35,320 bases of DNA from an uncultured Prochlorococcus sp. (lineage in GTDB: Bacteria > Cyanobacteriota > Cyanobacteriia > PCC-6307 > Cyanobiaceae), in the NCBI GenBank assembly GCA_902521995.1, contig CABYTO010000016.1, forward strand, positions 1 through 35,320, written 5' to 3'. A program made the position numbers and the translations under genes. The notes beneath the pieces were generated by a model, which saw nothing but the letters and a program-made list of their open reading frames with translations, ran no database searches and was not told the origin of the DNA. This document shows, piece by piece, positions 17,892 to 26,696 of this stretch (the stretch's first letter is position 1; the number at the start of each line of letters is the position of its first letter).

Positions 17892-19010
17892 GTGTTTGAA
17901 TTTGAAATTACATCGAATTGCAGTAATACAGAGGCAAGAACTGGTATATTTCATACGCCAAATGGTCAGGTAAAGACACCAAAATTTATGCCTGTGGGTA
18001 CTTTGGCAACGGTTAAAGGAATTTCATCTAAGCAGTTAACCTCTACAGGGGCAGAAATGATTCTCTCAAATACCTTTCATCTTCATTTACAACCTGGAGA
18101 AAAACTAGTTAAAGAATCTGGCGGAATACATAAGTTCATGAATTGGTCTAAGCCTATTCTTACTGATTCAGGAGGATATCAAGTTTTTAGTTTGGCCAAA
18201 TTAAATAATATTTCTGATAAAGGAGTGGAATTTAAAAATCCAAGAGATGGTAGTCATGTATTTTTATCACCTGAAAAAGTAATACAGATTCAAATGGATC
18301 TTGGATCGGATGTTGCGATGGCTTTTGATCATTGTCCTCCGCATACAGCTAACGAAAATGATATTGAGGACTCTTTACAAAGAACTCATTCATGGTTGCA
18401 AAAATGTGTTGAGACTCATCAGAAATCTAATCAAGCATTATTCGGAATAGTTCAAGGTGGCAAGTATCCGAGATTAAGAGAATATAGCGCAAAATATACA
18501 AGTTCTTTTGATCTGCCTGGAATAGCAGTGGGAGGTGTAAGTGTTGGCGAGTCAGTTGAAGAAATACATAGCGTAATTAATTACGTTCCGAAATTCTTAC
18601 CAATAAATAAACCAAGATATTTAATGGGAATTGGCTCTTTAAGAGAAATTTCTTTAGCTGTTGCAAATGGATTCGATATATTTGACTGTGTTTTGCCTAC
18701 AAGATTAGGAAGACATGGGACTGCATTTTTTAATGATGAAAGATTGAATTTGCGAAATGCTCGATTTAAAAATGACTTTTCTCCAATTGACAAAACTTGT
18801 AAATGCGAGACATGTAAATCCTATTCTCGAGCATATTTGCATCATCTAATTAGAAATGACGAAATATTAGGTCTAACCCTTATAAGTTTGCATAATATTG
18901 CTCACTTAATTAGATTTACCAATGCAATTTCTACTGCAATTAGAGATAATTGTTTTACAAATGATTTCGCTCCTTGGAAAACATCCTCTATTGCTCACTA
19001 TACGTGGTAA
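17892..19010 (+). CDS. tgt: queuine tRNA-ribosyltransferase
   Basis: This 372-residue enzyme exchanges G34 for preQ1 in tRNAs with GUN anticodons. The general-acid/base aspartate is Asp92 ([13 protein letters not shown]) and the nucleophile Asp265 ([17 protein letters not shown]). Zinc ligands are Cys303, Cys305, Cys308 and His334 (CKCETC, then LHN). The start is GTG 17892-17894, which gives the usual short N-terminus ([10 protein letters not shown]). psbK follows 34 bases after its stop on the same strand. Confidence 0.97.
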   Translation: MFEFEITSNCSNTEARTGIFHTPNGQVKTPKFMPVGTLATVKGISSKQLTSTGAEMILSNTFHLHLQPGEKLVKESGGIHKFMNWSKPILTDSGGYQVFSLAKLNNISDKGVEFKNPRDGSHVFLSPEKVIQIQMDLGSDVAMAFDHCPPHTANENDIEDSLQRTHSWLQKCVETHQKSNQALFGIVQGGKYPRLREYSAKYTSSFDLPGIAVGGVSVGESVEEIHSVINYVPKFLPINKPRYLMGIGSLREISLAVANGFDIFDCVLPTRLGRHGTAFFNDERLNLRNARFKNDFSPIDKTCKCETCKSYSRAYLHHLIRNDEILGLTLISLHNIAHLIRFTNAISTAIRDNCFTNDFAPWKTSSIAHYTW

Positions 19011-19018
19011 CGTCTTAT

Positions 19019-19024
19019 CATAAT
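19019..19024 (+). promoter_or_regulatory. possible -10 of psbK
   Basis: CATAAT (five of six matches to TATAAT) lies 20 bases before the psbK start codon, between the tgt stop and psbK. No convincing -35 is present. Confidence 0.25.
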
Positions 19025-19044
19025 TAACTAAATTATCAAAAAAG

Positions 19045-19185
19045 GTGCTCATTCTATTTAATACATTCGCTGAATTGCCCGAGGCTTACAAGGCCTTTGC
19101 TCCAACTGTTGATGTTCTTCCACTTATCCCTTTATTTTTCTTTTTATTGGTATTTGTTTGGCAAGCTGCAGTTGGATTTAAATAA
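19045..19185 (+). CDS. psbK: photosystem II protein PsbK
   Basis: The 46-codon frame reads [20 protein letters not shown], then [20 protein letters not shown] and AAVGFK. The LPEAY start of the mature protein and the single membrane helix around [15 protein letters not shown] are characteristic of PsbK, a small subunit of the photosystem II core. The first about nine residues should be a cleaved leader. The start is GTG 19045-19047; AGGTG overlaps the start codon instead of lying upstream, so initiation is unusual. It lies 34 bases after tgt and 26 bases before the stop of the opposite oxidoreductase gene. Confidence 0.95.
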
Positions 19186-19211
19186 AGTTCTTTTAGTTTA
19201 GATTGTTTTTA

Positions 19212-20216
19212 TTAGAAGGGATTTTCAAGTAAAATTGCATCTCCAGAATTATCTACAGCACTCTCTATAAAATCAGCAATTTTTAATGCTCTTGAGGCTT
19301 GTTCACCATCTACCTCAGGTAATTCTTTGCCCTGAACGCATTTAAGAAAATGCTCCAGCTCTGCATAAAGAGGCTCAATGGAGGTTGTGCTAACTTCTTC
19401 GACATATCCATCATTTCTATAAACTAATTCTCCATGCTCTGCTGTGTATGATTCACGAGACTTTCGATGGATTTGTAAAGAGTGATTTAAGAAATCTGTT
19501 TCTACAAGGCCATTTTGGCAGTGAGCACTTAAACTTCTAATTTTTTTGTGACTCATTTTGCTTGCAGTTAGGCTTGCAATAACATTATTTTTAAAAACTA
19601 AAGTAGCATTGACATAATCAATTAATCCTTCGCTATTTCTTCCCCCAACTGCTGCTAATTTTTGTATTTTTGAGTTTACAAGCTCCAAAATAAGATCAAT
19701 GTCATGAATCATTAAATCCATTACTACAGATACATCATTTGCTCTGTCTGCATGAGGACTGTGCCTCCTTGCTTCTAAAACAACAATTTCTTCATTATGT
19801 ACTATTTTATTTAATTCTCTAAAAGCAGGATTAAATCTTTCAATATGCCCAACTTGTAATAGACAGTTACTTGCATTAGCGACTTCTATTAAAGATTTTG
19901 CTTCCAACTCGTTAGCTGCAATGGGTTTTTCAATGAGAACGTTAACACCTCCCTTGAGACAATCTAGTCCTACTTTTTGATGAAGTAATGTAGGGACAGC
20001 GATACAGATAGCATCAACTTTTGGAATTAGGTCCTTATAATCCTTGAACCACTCACACTGAAATTGCTCAATAGCTAATTTGCCTCTCTCTTCATTTGGA
20101 TCTGCGACTCCAATGAGATTTGCATCTTTGAGTAAACTTAGTACTCGAGCATGATGCCAGCCCATATTTCCAATACCTATGACTCCAACCTTTACGGGTG
20201 ATGAGGTTGGTTGCAT
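19212..20216 (-). CDS. Gfo/Idh/MocA-family NAD(P)-dependent oxidoreductase
   Basis: The 334-residue protein begins with a Rossmann fold (VGVIGIGNMGWHHARVL, about 9-25) and carries the family motif VLIEKPIAAN with its catalytic lysine. GHIERFNPAFREL (about 123-135) and HDIDLILELV follow. Family members oxidise or reduce sugars, inositol or UDP-sugars. The ERFNPA region resembles enzymes acting on nucleotide sugars or cyclitols, but I cannot name the substrate. The 50-base gap upstream separates it from the CNNM-like gene on the same strand. Confidence 0.9.
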   Translation of the reverse strand: MQPTSSPVKVGVIGIGNMGWHHARVLSLLKDANLIGVADPNEERGKLAIEQFQCEWFKDYKDLIPKVDAICIAVPTLLHQKVGLDCLKGGVNVLIEKPIAANELEAKSLIEVANASNCLLQVGHIERFNPAFRELNKIVHNEEIVVLEARRHSPHADRANDVSVVMDLMIHDIDLILELVNSKIQKLAAVGGRNSEGLIDYVNATLVFKNNVIASLTASKMSHKKIRSLSAHCQNGLVETDFLNHSLQIHRKSRESYTAEHGELVYRNDGYVEEVSTTSIEPLYAELEHFLKCVQGKELPEVDGEQASRALKIADFIESAVDNSGDAILLENPF

Positions 20217-20266
20217 AATTTCAAATCCATATATTAATTATCATTATCCTCTATGGGGAGTCACAT

Positions 20267-21535
20267 TTAACTTTTTGGAAGAATTATTTTAACACGATCA
20301 ATTTTTGGACCTGACATAGAAATAACTTCAAACTTAATGTTGCTAAAATTTAAAACGTCGCCAATTTTTGGAACCATTTGAAATTTTTCTAACATAAATC
20401 CAGCAAGGGTATGGTAATCATTACCTTCAGGAATAGAACATCCTATCTTTTTATTGATTTCAATAATTTCTGATTTTCCAGCTATTGACCATTTTTTAGA
20501 GGAATTATCTAACATTCTCATGTCTGAATAAATTCTATTATTGAGCATTTCCTCTCCAACTATTTCGCCATTTAAATCAGCTGCAGTTATAAGTCCTTCT
20601 GTTCCACCGTGTTCATCAACTACAAGTAAGAAAGGATTGTAGTCTCTTACTATTGGAAATATTTCCGCTAGTGAACATGTTTCTATTATTTTTGTTACTG
20701 GTAAAAGGAATGGCTCTAATAATGTATTGGCTTCCATTTCACCTTTTGATATTGGCTTAGCTAGATATCGTAAATCTAATACACCTAATACATCATCTAA
20801 AGACTCACCAATCACAAAGAAGCGAGCATGTCGAGTTTTATCTACTTGTTTCATAAGTTCTGAAAAGGTTATATTTTTTGGCAAAGTTACCATTTCAGAT
20901 CTTGGAATCATCACTTCTTTAACCTGTGTATCTTTTAAAGCAAAAACTCCTTCAAGAATATTCTTCTCATCTGGTTTTAAACCTGTTACGTTATCTGTCT
21001 CTATAAGAGTTTCTAATTCTCCAGCAGATAAACCCGAGTTTAAAGAATCCCATTTATTATTTAAATTGAACAAGCCTAAACAGGCGCTAGCAAAGAATTC
21101 TATTGTTTTAACTATAGGATTCATAGCTTTTCTCACGGCATCGAATATTGTGGTTAATCTTAATGCAGCAGATTCTGGATTGTTAATTACTAAAGCTTTT
21201 GGAATTAGTCCAGAAATAAGAGTAACAACTAGAACAACAAATAAAAATAATAGAAGATCATAAAATCTATTTGATAAAGTGTTTTTTTTCCAATAATCAT
21301 TAGCTAGGTTATTGCTTAGCCACCCAATTGCAATTAATGAAATTGTTACTCCAAATTGAGAAGCAATTAGTGAAGATCTAAAGCGTTTTTGAGTTTTTAA
21401 AATTGAAAATGCTCCTTGCTTTTTTTCTTCAATTAACCTTAAAACTTTACTTGGCCTTATTAATAAAAAAGAGAGTTCACTCGCTGCGAAAAAAGCTGGT
21501 AGAAATAAAAGAAATAAAAGGATAGTTATTTTCAT
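20267..21535 (-). CDS. CNNM/CorC (HlyC)-type membrane protein with CBS pair
   Basis: The 422-residue protein has three parts. An N-terminal DUF21 membrane domain (about 1-175) has hydrophobic helices at about 1-25, 55-76 and 92-115, and contains ASELSFLLIRPS. A CBS pair (about 200-330) includes VKEVMIPRSEM and LLVVDEHGGTEGLIT. A C-terminal CorC_HlyC domain (about 345-420) includes YHTLAGFMLEKFQMVPKIGD. Homologues (CorB, CNNM) move or sense magnesium; 'hemolysin' names for this family are misleading. Its start lies 18 bases after tRNA-Met on the same strand, with no Shine-Dalgarno between. Confidence 0.92.
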   Translation of the reverse strand: MKITILLFLLFLPAFFAASELSFLLIRPSKVLRLIEEKKQGAFSILKTQKRFRSSLIASQFGVTISLIAIGWLSNNLANDYWKKNTLSNRFYDLLLFLFVVLVVTLISGLIPKALVINNPESAALRLTTIFDAVRKAMNPIVKTIEFFASACLGLFNLNNKWDSLNSGLSAGELETLIETDNVTGLKPDEKNILEGVFALKDTQVKEVMIPRSEMVTLPKNITFSELMKQVDKTRHARFFVIGESLDDVLGVLDLRYLAKPISKGEMEANTLLEPFLLPVTKIIETCSLAEIFPIVRDYNPFLLVVDEHGGTEGLITAADLNGEIVGEEMLNNRIYSDMRMLDNSSKKWSIAGKSEIIEINKKIGCSIPEGNDYHTLAGFMLEKFQMVPKIGDVLNFSNIKFEVISMSGPKIDRVKIILPKS

Positions 21536-21553
21536 TCAATGACAAATGGATAA

Positions 21554-21626
21554 TGGGGGTGGCGAGGATCGAACTCGCCTTAGCCAAATTATGAGTTTGG
21601 TGCATTCACCAGATTGCTACACCCCC
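21554..21626 (-). tRNA. tRNA-Met (anticodon CAU)
   Basis: The reverse complement folds with acceptor GGGGGTG/CACCCCC, anticodon stem CCAAA/TTTGG with loop CTCATAA, T-arm GCGAG-TTCGATC-CTCGC and discriminator A. The D-stem is only three firm pairs (GCA/TGC). The anticodon stem lacks the three G-C pairs of initiator tRNA, so this is the elongator Met tRNA. A CAU tRNA can also be an Ile tRNA after lysidine modification; I consider that less likely. CCA is not encoded. The CNNM-like gene follows 18 bases downstream. Confidence 0.95.
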
Positions 21627-21641
21627 AAGGGAATTTATGTA

Positions 21642-21671
21642 ATTTTAATTACATTGAATTTCAATATACAA
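21642..21671 (-). promoter_or_regulatory. possible promoter of tRNA-Met
   Basis: On the minus strand TTGTAT (21666-21671), 18 bases and TAAAAT (21642-21647) fit a sigma70 layout with a start about nine bases before the tRNA. The -10 matches at five of six positions. Confidence 0.35.
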
Positions 21672-21767
21672 TATAAAAATAATATTTCAAAAAACACCTC
21701 ATTTGGAAGTTTTTGTGAGATTTCTTTTTTTTCTTCTAATCTTTAAATATAAATTTAACTTTCACTA

Positions 21768-22328
21768 ATGGGCAAATTTTCTGATAATTATGATTTAAAT
21801 AAAGCAAAATTGTTAAAACAGTTAATTGAAAAATCTTACAAGAAAGGAAACTTCACTTTATCTTCAGGAAAAAAAAGTAGTCATTATTTGAACTGTAAAC
21901 CAGTGTCATTAAATGGAGAAGGCTTAAACTTAATAAGTGAATTATTTTTAGATTTAAAGGACTCAAGGTCAAAAGCTGTAGCAGGATTGACATTAGGTGC
22001 AGACCCTATAGTAAGTGGATTAATTGTTAAAGCAGCTTTGAATGGACTAGACCTTGATGGTTTAATAATTAGGAAAGAAATCAAAAAATACGGAACCAAA
22101 GATGGAATAGAGGGCCCTATATTAGAAGAAGGAACTTTGGTAACTGTCTTAGAAGATGTTGTTACAACTGCTGGTTCAGTAATAAAAGCTATAAAAAAAT
22201 TACGAGAAAATAATTATGTTGTTGAGGAAGTTTTGTCTATAGTTGATAGGCAAGAAGGGGGATTAGAAGCCCTTGAAGATGAAAATGTTAAATTAAAGAG
22301 TCTTTTTACAATAAAAGATTTTTTATAA
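21768..22328 (+). CDS. pyrE: orotate phosphoribosyltransferase
   Basis: The 186-residue enzyme adds phosphoribose to orotate in pyrimidine synthesis. The PRPP-binding motif is [14 protein letters not shown] near residues 124-137, and [18 protein letters not shown] near 23-40 is typical of PyrE. Length is normal. The ygfZ gene starts 10 bases after its stop, suggesting cotranscription. A gap of 141 bases separates it from tRNA-Met upstream and I see no other feature there besides the tRNA promoter. Confidence 0.95.
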   Translation: MGKFSDNYDLNKAKLLKQLIEKSYKKGNFTLSSGKKSSHYLNCKPVSLNGEGLNLISELFLDLKDSRSKAVAGLTLGADPIVSGLIVKAALNGLDLDGLIIRKEIKKYGTKDGIEGPILEEGTLVTVLEDVVTTAGSVIKAIKKLRENNYVVEEVLSIVDRQEGGLEALEDENVKLKSLFTIKDFL

Positions 22329-22338
22329 TTATTTCAAA

Positions 22339-23175
22339 ATGAAAGATATAAAAAAAAAGTTTTGGCTTGAAAAATTTGATTGTTTTTCAATTACTGGAAA
22401 AGATGCCAGAAAATTTTTGAATGGAATAACAACTAGTAATATTCTTAATTCAGAAAATAAAGTTATCAAAACTTGTTGGTTAACTCCAAATGGAGTTCTA
22501 AGATCATTAATTGAAATTATTTTTTTAGAAAAAAGATTAGAAGTAATTATCTTGGCGGGTAATACAAATGAAATAATTGATTACTTTAATCAAATTATTT
22601 TTCCAGCAGACGATGTACTTCTGAGTGAACCTTCTTTGATAAATAGAATTCAGGAAATTGATGAATCTAGTTCATGGAGAACTTACCAACCTATTTTCTT
22701 CAAAACAGAAGATAAAGAATTTGAAATATATAAAAATAAACTAAATTTACTAAATCCCAATGATTTAAAACTTTGGAAGATTAATCAGGCAATACCCTCA
22801 TTTGAAATGGAAATAAACGGAAAAAATAATCCTCTTGAGCTTGGATTACAAGATCTTATAGATTTTAGTAAAGGTTGTTATTTAGGACAAGAAACGATTT
22901 CAAAAATAAAAAATGTTTCTTCTTTAAAACAGGAAATAAGAATTTGGAAATCAATTGAATCTAATTTGAATTTAGACTTAGAAGATAAAAATTTATATAT
23001 AAATTCTGCCAAGGATATTTCTGTAGGCAAAATCACTAGTTTTTTCAAATCTGATTTTCAAATAAAAGGTTTAGCTATGATAAAAAGAAAATATTTAGAG
23101 GAAGAAAGTTATTTTTTTTCAGAAATTTTTGGAAAAATTATTATAAATAAATCTGTAGGATCAATTTTTCTTTAA
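22339..23175 (+). CDS. ygfZ: YgfZ/GcvT-like folate-binding protein
   Basis: The 278-residue protein carries the YgfZ signature KGCYLGQE with Cys180. It starts with a GcvT-like fold containing SITGKDARKFLNGITTSN (about 18-35). Relatives help build or repair certain iron-sulfur enzymes using tetrahydrofolate. The C-terminal domain is short. The last 15 bases overlap the end of the RecB-like nuclease gene on the opposite strand. Confidence 0.9.
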   Translation: MKDIKKKFWLEKFDCFSITGKDARKFLNGITTSNILNSENKVIKTCWLTPNGVLRSLIEIIFLEKRLEVIILAGNTNEIIDYFNQIIFPADDVLLSEPSLINRIQEIDESSSWRTYQPIFFKTEDKEFEIYKNKLNLLNPNDLKLWKINQAIPSFEMEINGKNNPLELGLQDLIDFSKGCYLGQETISKIKNVSSLKQEIRIWKSIESNLNLDLEDKNLYINSAKDISVGKITSFFKSDFQIKGLAMIKRKYLEEESYFFSEIFGKIIINKSVGSIFL

Positions 23176-24579
23176 TCTATTTTGGATCAAATATTTTGCA
23201 ATTTGTAGAGTAGCTAAACAATCATCTTTGTTATATTGGATAATTTTTTTTAAGAATATTTGGTTTTCTGTAATTTGATATTGAATCCACCAATAAAGTG
23301 CTTTCGAGCCACTTGCATTTTTTTGCACCCATTCAAATCCAAGCCAATTAGAAACAGTTTTTAAGCTATAGTTTTTTAGTGGTAATATCCAAGACTTTCT
23401 TATTAAGGTATGTAAGTCAATAAATCTGGAGGAAAGTGAATCAATTTCTTCAAAACTAAAATTTAGTTCTTTAGCAATATTAATTATTGATATTTTTTCA
23501 GTTTCTCCGTAATGCAAAACTGGCCATTCCTTGTGTGAAAAAAGTATTTCAATAATTTGATTGTAAGATTCTCCTTTATTGTTTTTAAGATTTAGGATTG
23601 GTTCATAAATAAGATCTTCTTTTTTTATAAACAAATTATTTACTTTTAAAAATCCATATAAAAAATCATGCTTTTCATCTGGATTTGACTCAATATCAAA
23701 TATATAAAATCCCGAACATATTTTTTCTAATAGATCTTCCGTATTATTTTGATTAGAAATGAAATATGGTTCTCCAGAGATATATGCTTGTGCTTGCTTT
23801 ACAAATATGGATGCTTTTTCATACTTCTGATCTTTGAATTTAGATAATTTCTCTCCAAGTTGTTTTTCGCTATGCGAAGCTAATGTCTGAGTATTAGTTA
23901 TTCCGTTTGCTTTGAGTATAGAGGCCGTTTTGGACCCTATTCCATCTATATCTGTTAGATATCCATTTTCTTTTGCTTCTTTGTCACAAAATTTTTGCCA
24001 GGAACAAATAGCACATTTTTTTCTATCTTGAGTTATTTCTGGTATAGATCCCTCTAAGCATTCATTCAAATTTAATAAAACATTTAAAACTTTTTTTCTT
24101 AATTTTTTATTTAAATAAATTTCTTCAACTTTAACTTTTTTATAAAAAGTTGAAATAACTAATCCTTTTTCAATTTTAGATTCTTGAAAAGATTCCAACA
24201 GTATAGAACAAAAAGCTAAGTCAAATAAATGTTCTTTAGTTGTTTTGTGGCCTAACTTATAAACAGCAGGTAAATATTTATATTGTCCCCATTTGCTTTT
24301 ACCTTTAGTCTTTACAAGTAATTGTGGACGTATCTCTCCGTTTATATTTTGGAAAAGATTCCCTTTGATTTTTAATCCAATTACCCCTTGATAACCATTT
24401 TCACAGGCTTTTAATCCTGTATATATTTCACCATTACAAAATTCAGAGAAAATTTGAAAATGATTAATTTTATCTATAGCTTTATGCGGAGACCAAACTT
24501 CATAAGATTTTTTACCCTTAAAATCGAGCCATGCTTTTCTTTTGCATCTTGTAAAACTTTTTAAATGAAGAGAATTCAA
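23161..24579 (-). CDS. TM0106-type RecB-like nuclease with iron-sulfur cysteines and DEDD exonuclease domain
   Basis: The 472-residue protein has a Cas4/RecB-like N-terminal part (about 1-200). Its cysteine pattern is one plus three: Cys12 (TRCKRKAW), then Cys188, Cys191 and Cys197 (KCAICSWQKFC), as in Fe-S nucleases such as Cas4 and AddB. A helix-hairpin-helix follows (DIDGIGSKTASILKANGI, 209-226). The C-terminal part (about 288-470) resembles a DnaQ-like RNase_H_2 exonuclease: FDIESNPD (Asp294, Glu296), a mid FIDLHTL and NKDDCLATL. The usual acidic plus D/E-x-K residues of the N-terminal nuclease are not obvious. No CRISPR or RecBCD genes are nearby. A DNA repair role is inference. Confidence 0.85.
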   Translation of the reverse strand: MNSLHLKSFTRCKRKAWLDFKGKKSYEVWSPHKAIDKINHFQIFSEFCNGEIYTGLKACENGYQGVIGLKIKGNLFQNINGEIRPQLLVKTKGKSKWGQYKYLPAVYKLGHKTTKEHLFDLAFCSILLESFQESKIEKGLVISTFYKKVKVEEIYLNKKLRKKVLNVLLNLNECLEGSIPEITQDRKKCAICSWQKFCDKEAKENGYLTDIDGIGSKTASILKANGITNTQTLASHSEKQLGEKLSKFKDQKYEKASIFVKQAQAYISGEPYFISNQNNTEDLLEKICSGFYIFDIESNPDEKHDFLYGFLKVNNLFIKKEDLIYEPILNLKNNKGESYNQIIEILFSHKEWPVLHYGETEKISIINIAKELNFSFEEIDSLSSRFIDLHTLIRKSWILPLKNYSLKTVSNWLGFEWVQKNASGSKALYWWIQYQITENQIFLKKIIQYNKDDCLATLQIAKYLIQNRLKKN

Positions 24580-24661
24580 ATTATTTTTTTTAAGGGTGGT
24601 TTTAAAATTTACTCATATAAATTAGTATAGATAATTAAAAGAAATCTAGGAAATTTGAAAT

Positions 24662-26116
24662 TTGAGAGCTGATTATTTAGATAAGATAAAATTTGGAACT
24701 GATGGTTGGAGAGGAATTATTGGTTTTGACTTTAACCTGTCCAATCTTTCAAGAGTTGTTGTCGCTGCATGTCAGGAGTTGCATTATCAGTACTATAAAG
24801 AAGTTAATTCAAAGAAAATTATTATTGGATATGATCGTAGATTTATGGCTTGCGAATTCGCCAAGCAAATAGTGCCTTTTGTAAGAGGATGTGGTTTCGA
24901 ACCGATCTTATCTGATAGCTTTGTCACAACACCCTCTTGTAGTTTCTATGCCAAAGAAGTCGGTTGTCTTGGAGCTTTAGTAATTACAGCAAGTCATAAT
25001 CCATATAATTGGCTAGGTCTGAAAATAAAGAGCTTTAATGGATGTTCTGTTGACGAATCTTTTTCAAGAGAAGTTGAAAAAAGATTAATGCTTGGAAATT
25101 CAATTGAAAAAATAGATGGTGTTAATCATTTGGTAAATATTAAGAAATTTCATTTAGATAGAATTAAATCCCTTTTTGATATTGACTATATTTCCAAGAG
25201 ATTAAAAAAAATGAAATTGAGAATTTTTGTAGATTCTATGCATGGTTCAGCTGCAAATTGTATGACTGAGATTTTTGCTTCTAATGATTTAGAAGTTATT
25301 TCAGAGATCAGGAAAGATGCTGATCCTTTTTTTGGAGGAAAACCTCCTGAACCTCTTTTGAATTATGCAGATGATCTCAAACAAACACTAATTAAAAATT
25401 CAACAAATGAAGTGAAAACTTTAGGAATTATATTTGACGGTGATGGTGATAGAATTGCGGCAATTGATGAAAAAGGAAGATACTCTAGTACTCAAGATTT
25501 ACTGCCATACTTTATTAGCTATTTGGGTGAAATTAAAAATAATTCTTATTCAGTTTTAAAGACTGTTAGTGGTTCAGATATTATTAAAAATATATCAGAG
25601 AGTCAAAATAGAGATGTTTTTGAACTTCCAGTTGGCTTTAAATATATTGCTGAAAAAATGATTAAAGAAAAAATATTTATTGGAGGAGAGGAATCTGGAG
25701 GAGTTGGTTTTGGTGACTTTATGCCTGAAAGAGATGCTCTATATGCAGCGATGGTTTTATTAAATGGAATTGCTGAAAAATCTGAGTATTTATATGAAAC
25801 CTTAGATGAAATTCAAGAAGATTTTGGGCCAAGTTTTTATAAAAGAATTGATATTAAATTTCCAAATCAGTCAGAAAAAAATAACGTAAAAAAATTTATC
25901 ATAGATAATATTCCTGAGAATATTAATAATCACAAGTTAAAAAGTATCTCAAAGATCGATGGAATAAAGTTGAGAATTGATAAAAATTTTTGGCTTCTAT
26001 TTAGGTTTTCAGGAACGGAACCTCTTTTAAGGTTATATTGTGAAGCACCAAAAGAATCTTATCTAATTGAGGTCTTAGAGTGGGGTCAGGAATTTATAAA
26101 TTTGGCAGGAAAATAA
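24662..26116 (+). CDS. phosphoglucomutase/phosphomannomutase family enzyme
   Basis: The 484-residue alpha-D-phosphohexomutase shows all four active-site loops. These are the phosphoserine loop ITASHNP with Ser111, the metal loop DGDGDR (259-264), the sugar loop GGEESGGVGF and the phosphate-binding RFSGTEPLLRLYCEAP near the C-terminus. The likely job is interconverting glucose- or mannose-1- and 6-phosphates for glycogen and sugar nucleotides; the exact sugar is not fixed by sequence. The start is TTG (24662-24664) with an upstream AGG. The rdgB ATG follows two bases after its stop. Confidence 0.92.
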   Translation: MRADYLDKIKFGTDGWRGIIGFDFNLSNLSRVVVAACQELHYQYYKEVNSKKIIIGYDRRFMACEFAKQIVPFVRGCGFEPILSDSFVTTPSCSFYAKEVGCLGALVITASHNPYNWLGLKIKSFNGCSVDESFSREVEKRLMLGNSIEKIDGVNHLVNIKKFHLDRIKSLFDIDYISKRLKKMKLRIFVDSMHGSAANCMTEIFASNDLEVISEIRKDADPFFGGKPPEPLLNYADDLKQTLIKNSTNEVKTLGIIFDGDGDRIAAIDEKGRYSSTQDLLPYFISYLGEIKNNSYSVLKTVSGSDIIKNISESQNRDVFELPVGFKYIAEKMIKEKIFIGGEESGGVGFGDFMPERDALYAAMVLLNGIAEKSEYLYETLDEIQEDFGPSFYKRIDIKFPNQSEKNNVKKFIIDNIPENINNHKLKSISKIDGIKLRIDKNFWLLFRFSGTEPLLRLYCEAPKESYLIEVLEWGQEFINLAGK

Positions 26117-26118
26117 GG

Positions 26119-26694
26119 ATGAAAAATTTATATTTAGCGAGTAAGAATAAAGGTAAAATTGAAGAATATAAGAAATTGCTTTCTGGAGTTAATTGTAAAT
26201 TGTTACTCCAGCCAGAATCATTAGAAGTTGAAGAGGATGGATTGACATTTAGAGATAATGCAATTAAAAAAGCGAGTGAAGTTTCGAGAAAAACGAATAA
26301 TTTTTCGATAGCAGATGATTCAGGAATTTGTATTGAAGCACTAGGTGGTAAACCTGGTATTTACTCATCTAGATATGCAGAGAATGATCAGAAGAGAATT
26401 GAACGAGTTTTAAGAGAACTTGATGGATTTCAAAATAGAAGAGCTTTCTTTATTGCTAATATTTGTGTTTGTTCCCCAAATGGTGAAGTGATTATTGAAT
26501 CTGAGGCCAAATGTCATGGAAATATTATTTTAAACCCTAGAGGAAAAAGTGGTTTTGGCTATGACCCAATTTTTGAGGAGAGTTCTACCAGATTAACTTT
26601 CGCAGAAATGAATAATGATGTTAAAGACTCTTGTAGTCATAGAGGTAAAGCATTAAAAAAAATTATTCCAGATTTAATTAAAATTTTTTCTTAA
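26119..26694 (+). CDS. rdgB: non-canonical purine NTP pyrophosphatase (RdgB/HAM1)
   Basis: The 191-residue enzyme hydrolyses ITP/dITP and XTP to keep deaminated purines out of nucleic acid. Motifs are ASKNKGKIEEYKKLL at the start, FRDNAIKKA, IADDSGICIEALGGKPG, GYDPIFEE and the late SHRGKAL. I chose ATG 26119, giving MKNLYLASKNKG. A frame extending 13 codons upstream into the mutase gene adds residues foreign to the family. AGGA eight bases before the ATG fits as ribosome site. It abuts the carotenoid oxygenase gene tail-to-tail with two bases between stops. Confidence 0.95.
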   Translation: MKNLYLASKNKGKIEEYKKLLSGVNCKLLLQPESLEVEEDGLTFRDNAIKKASEVSRKTNNFSIADDSGICIEALGGKPGIYSSRYAENDQKRIERVLRELDGFQNRRAFFIANICVCSPNGEVIIESEAKCHGNIILNPRGKSGFGYDPIFEESSTRLTFAEMNNDVKDSCSHRGKALKKIIPDLIKIFS

Positions 26695-26696
26695 AT

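Noticed and set aside
20727..21263. 178-codon plus-strand open frame
   Set aside because: It is antisense to the well-supported CNNM-like gene, has no family features and no start signal.
21546..21746. 66-codon plus-strand open frame
   Set aside because: It crosses the antisense of tRNA-Met and has no protein features.
23161..24579. CRISPR-associated Cas4
   Set aside because: The cysteine pattern is similar, but the HhH and DEDD domains and the lack of repeats or cas genes fit the TM0106-type family instead.
26080..26118. 13-codon upstream extension of rdgB
   Set aside because: It lies within the mutase coding sequence and adds residues not seen in RdgB; ATG 26119 has a better ribosome site and gives the family N-terminus.
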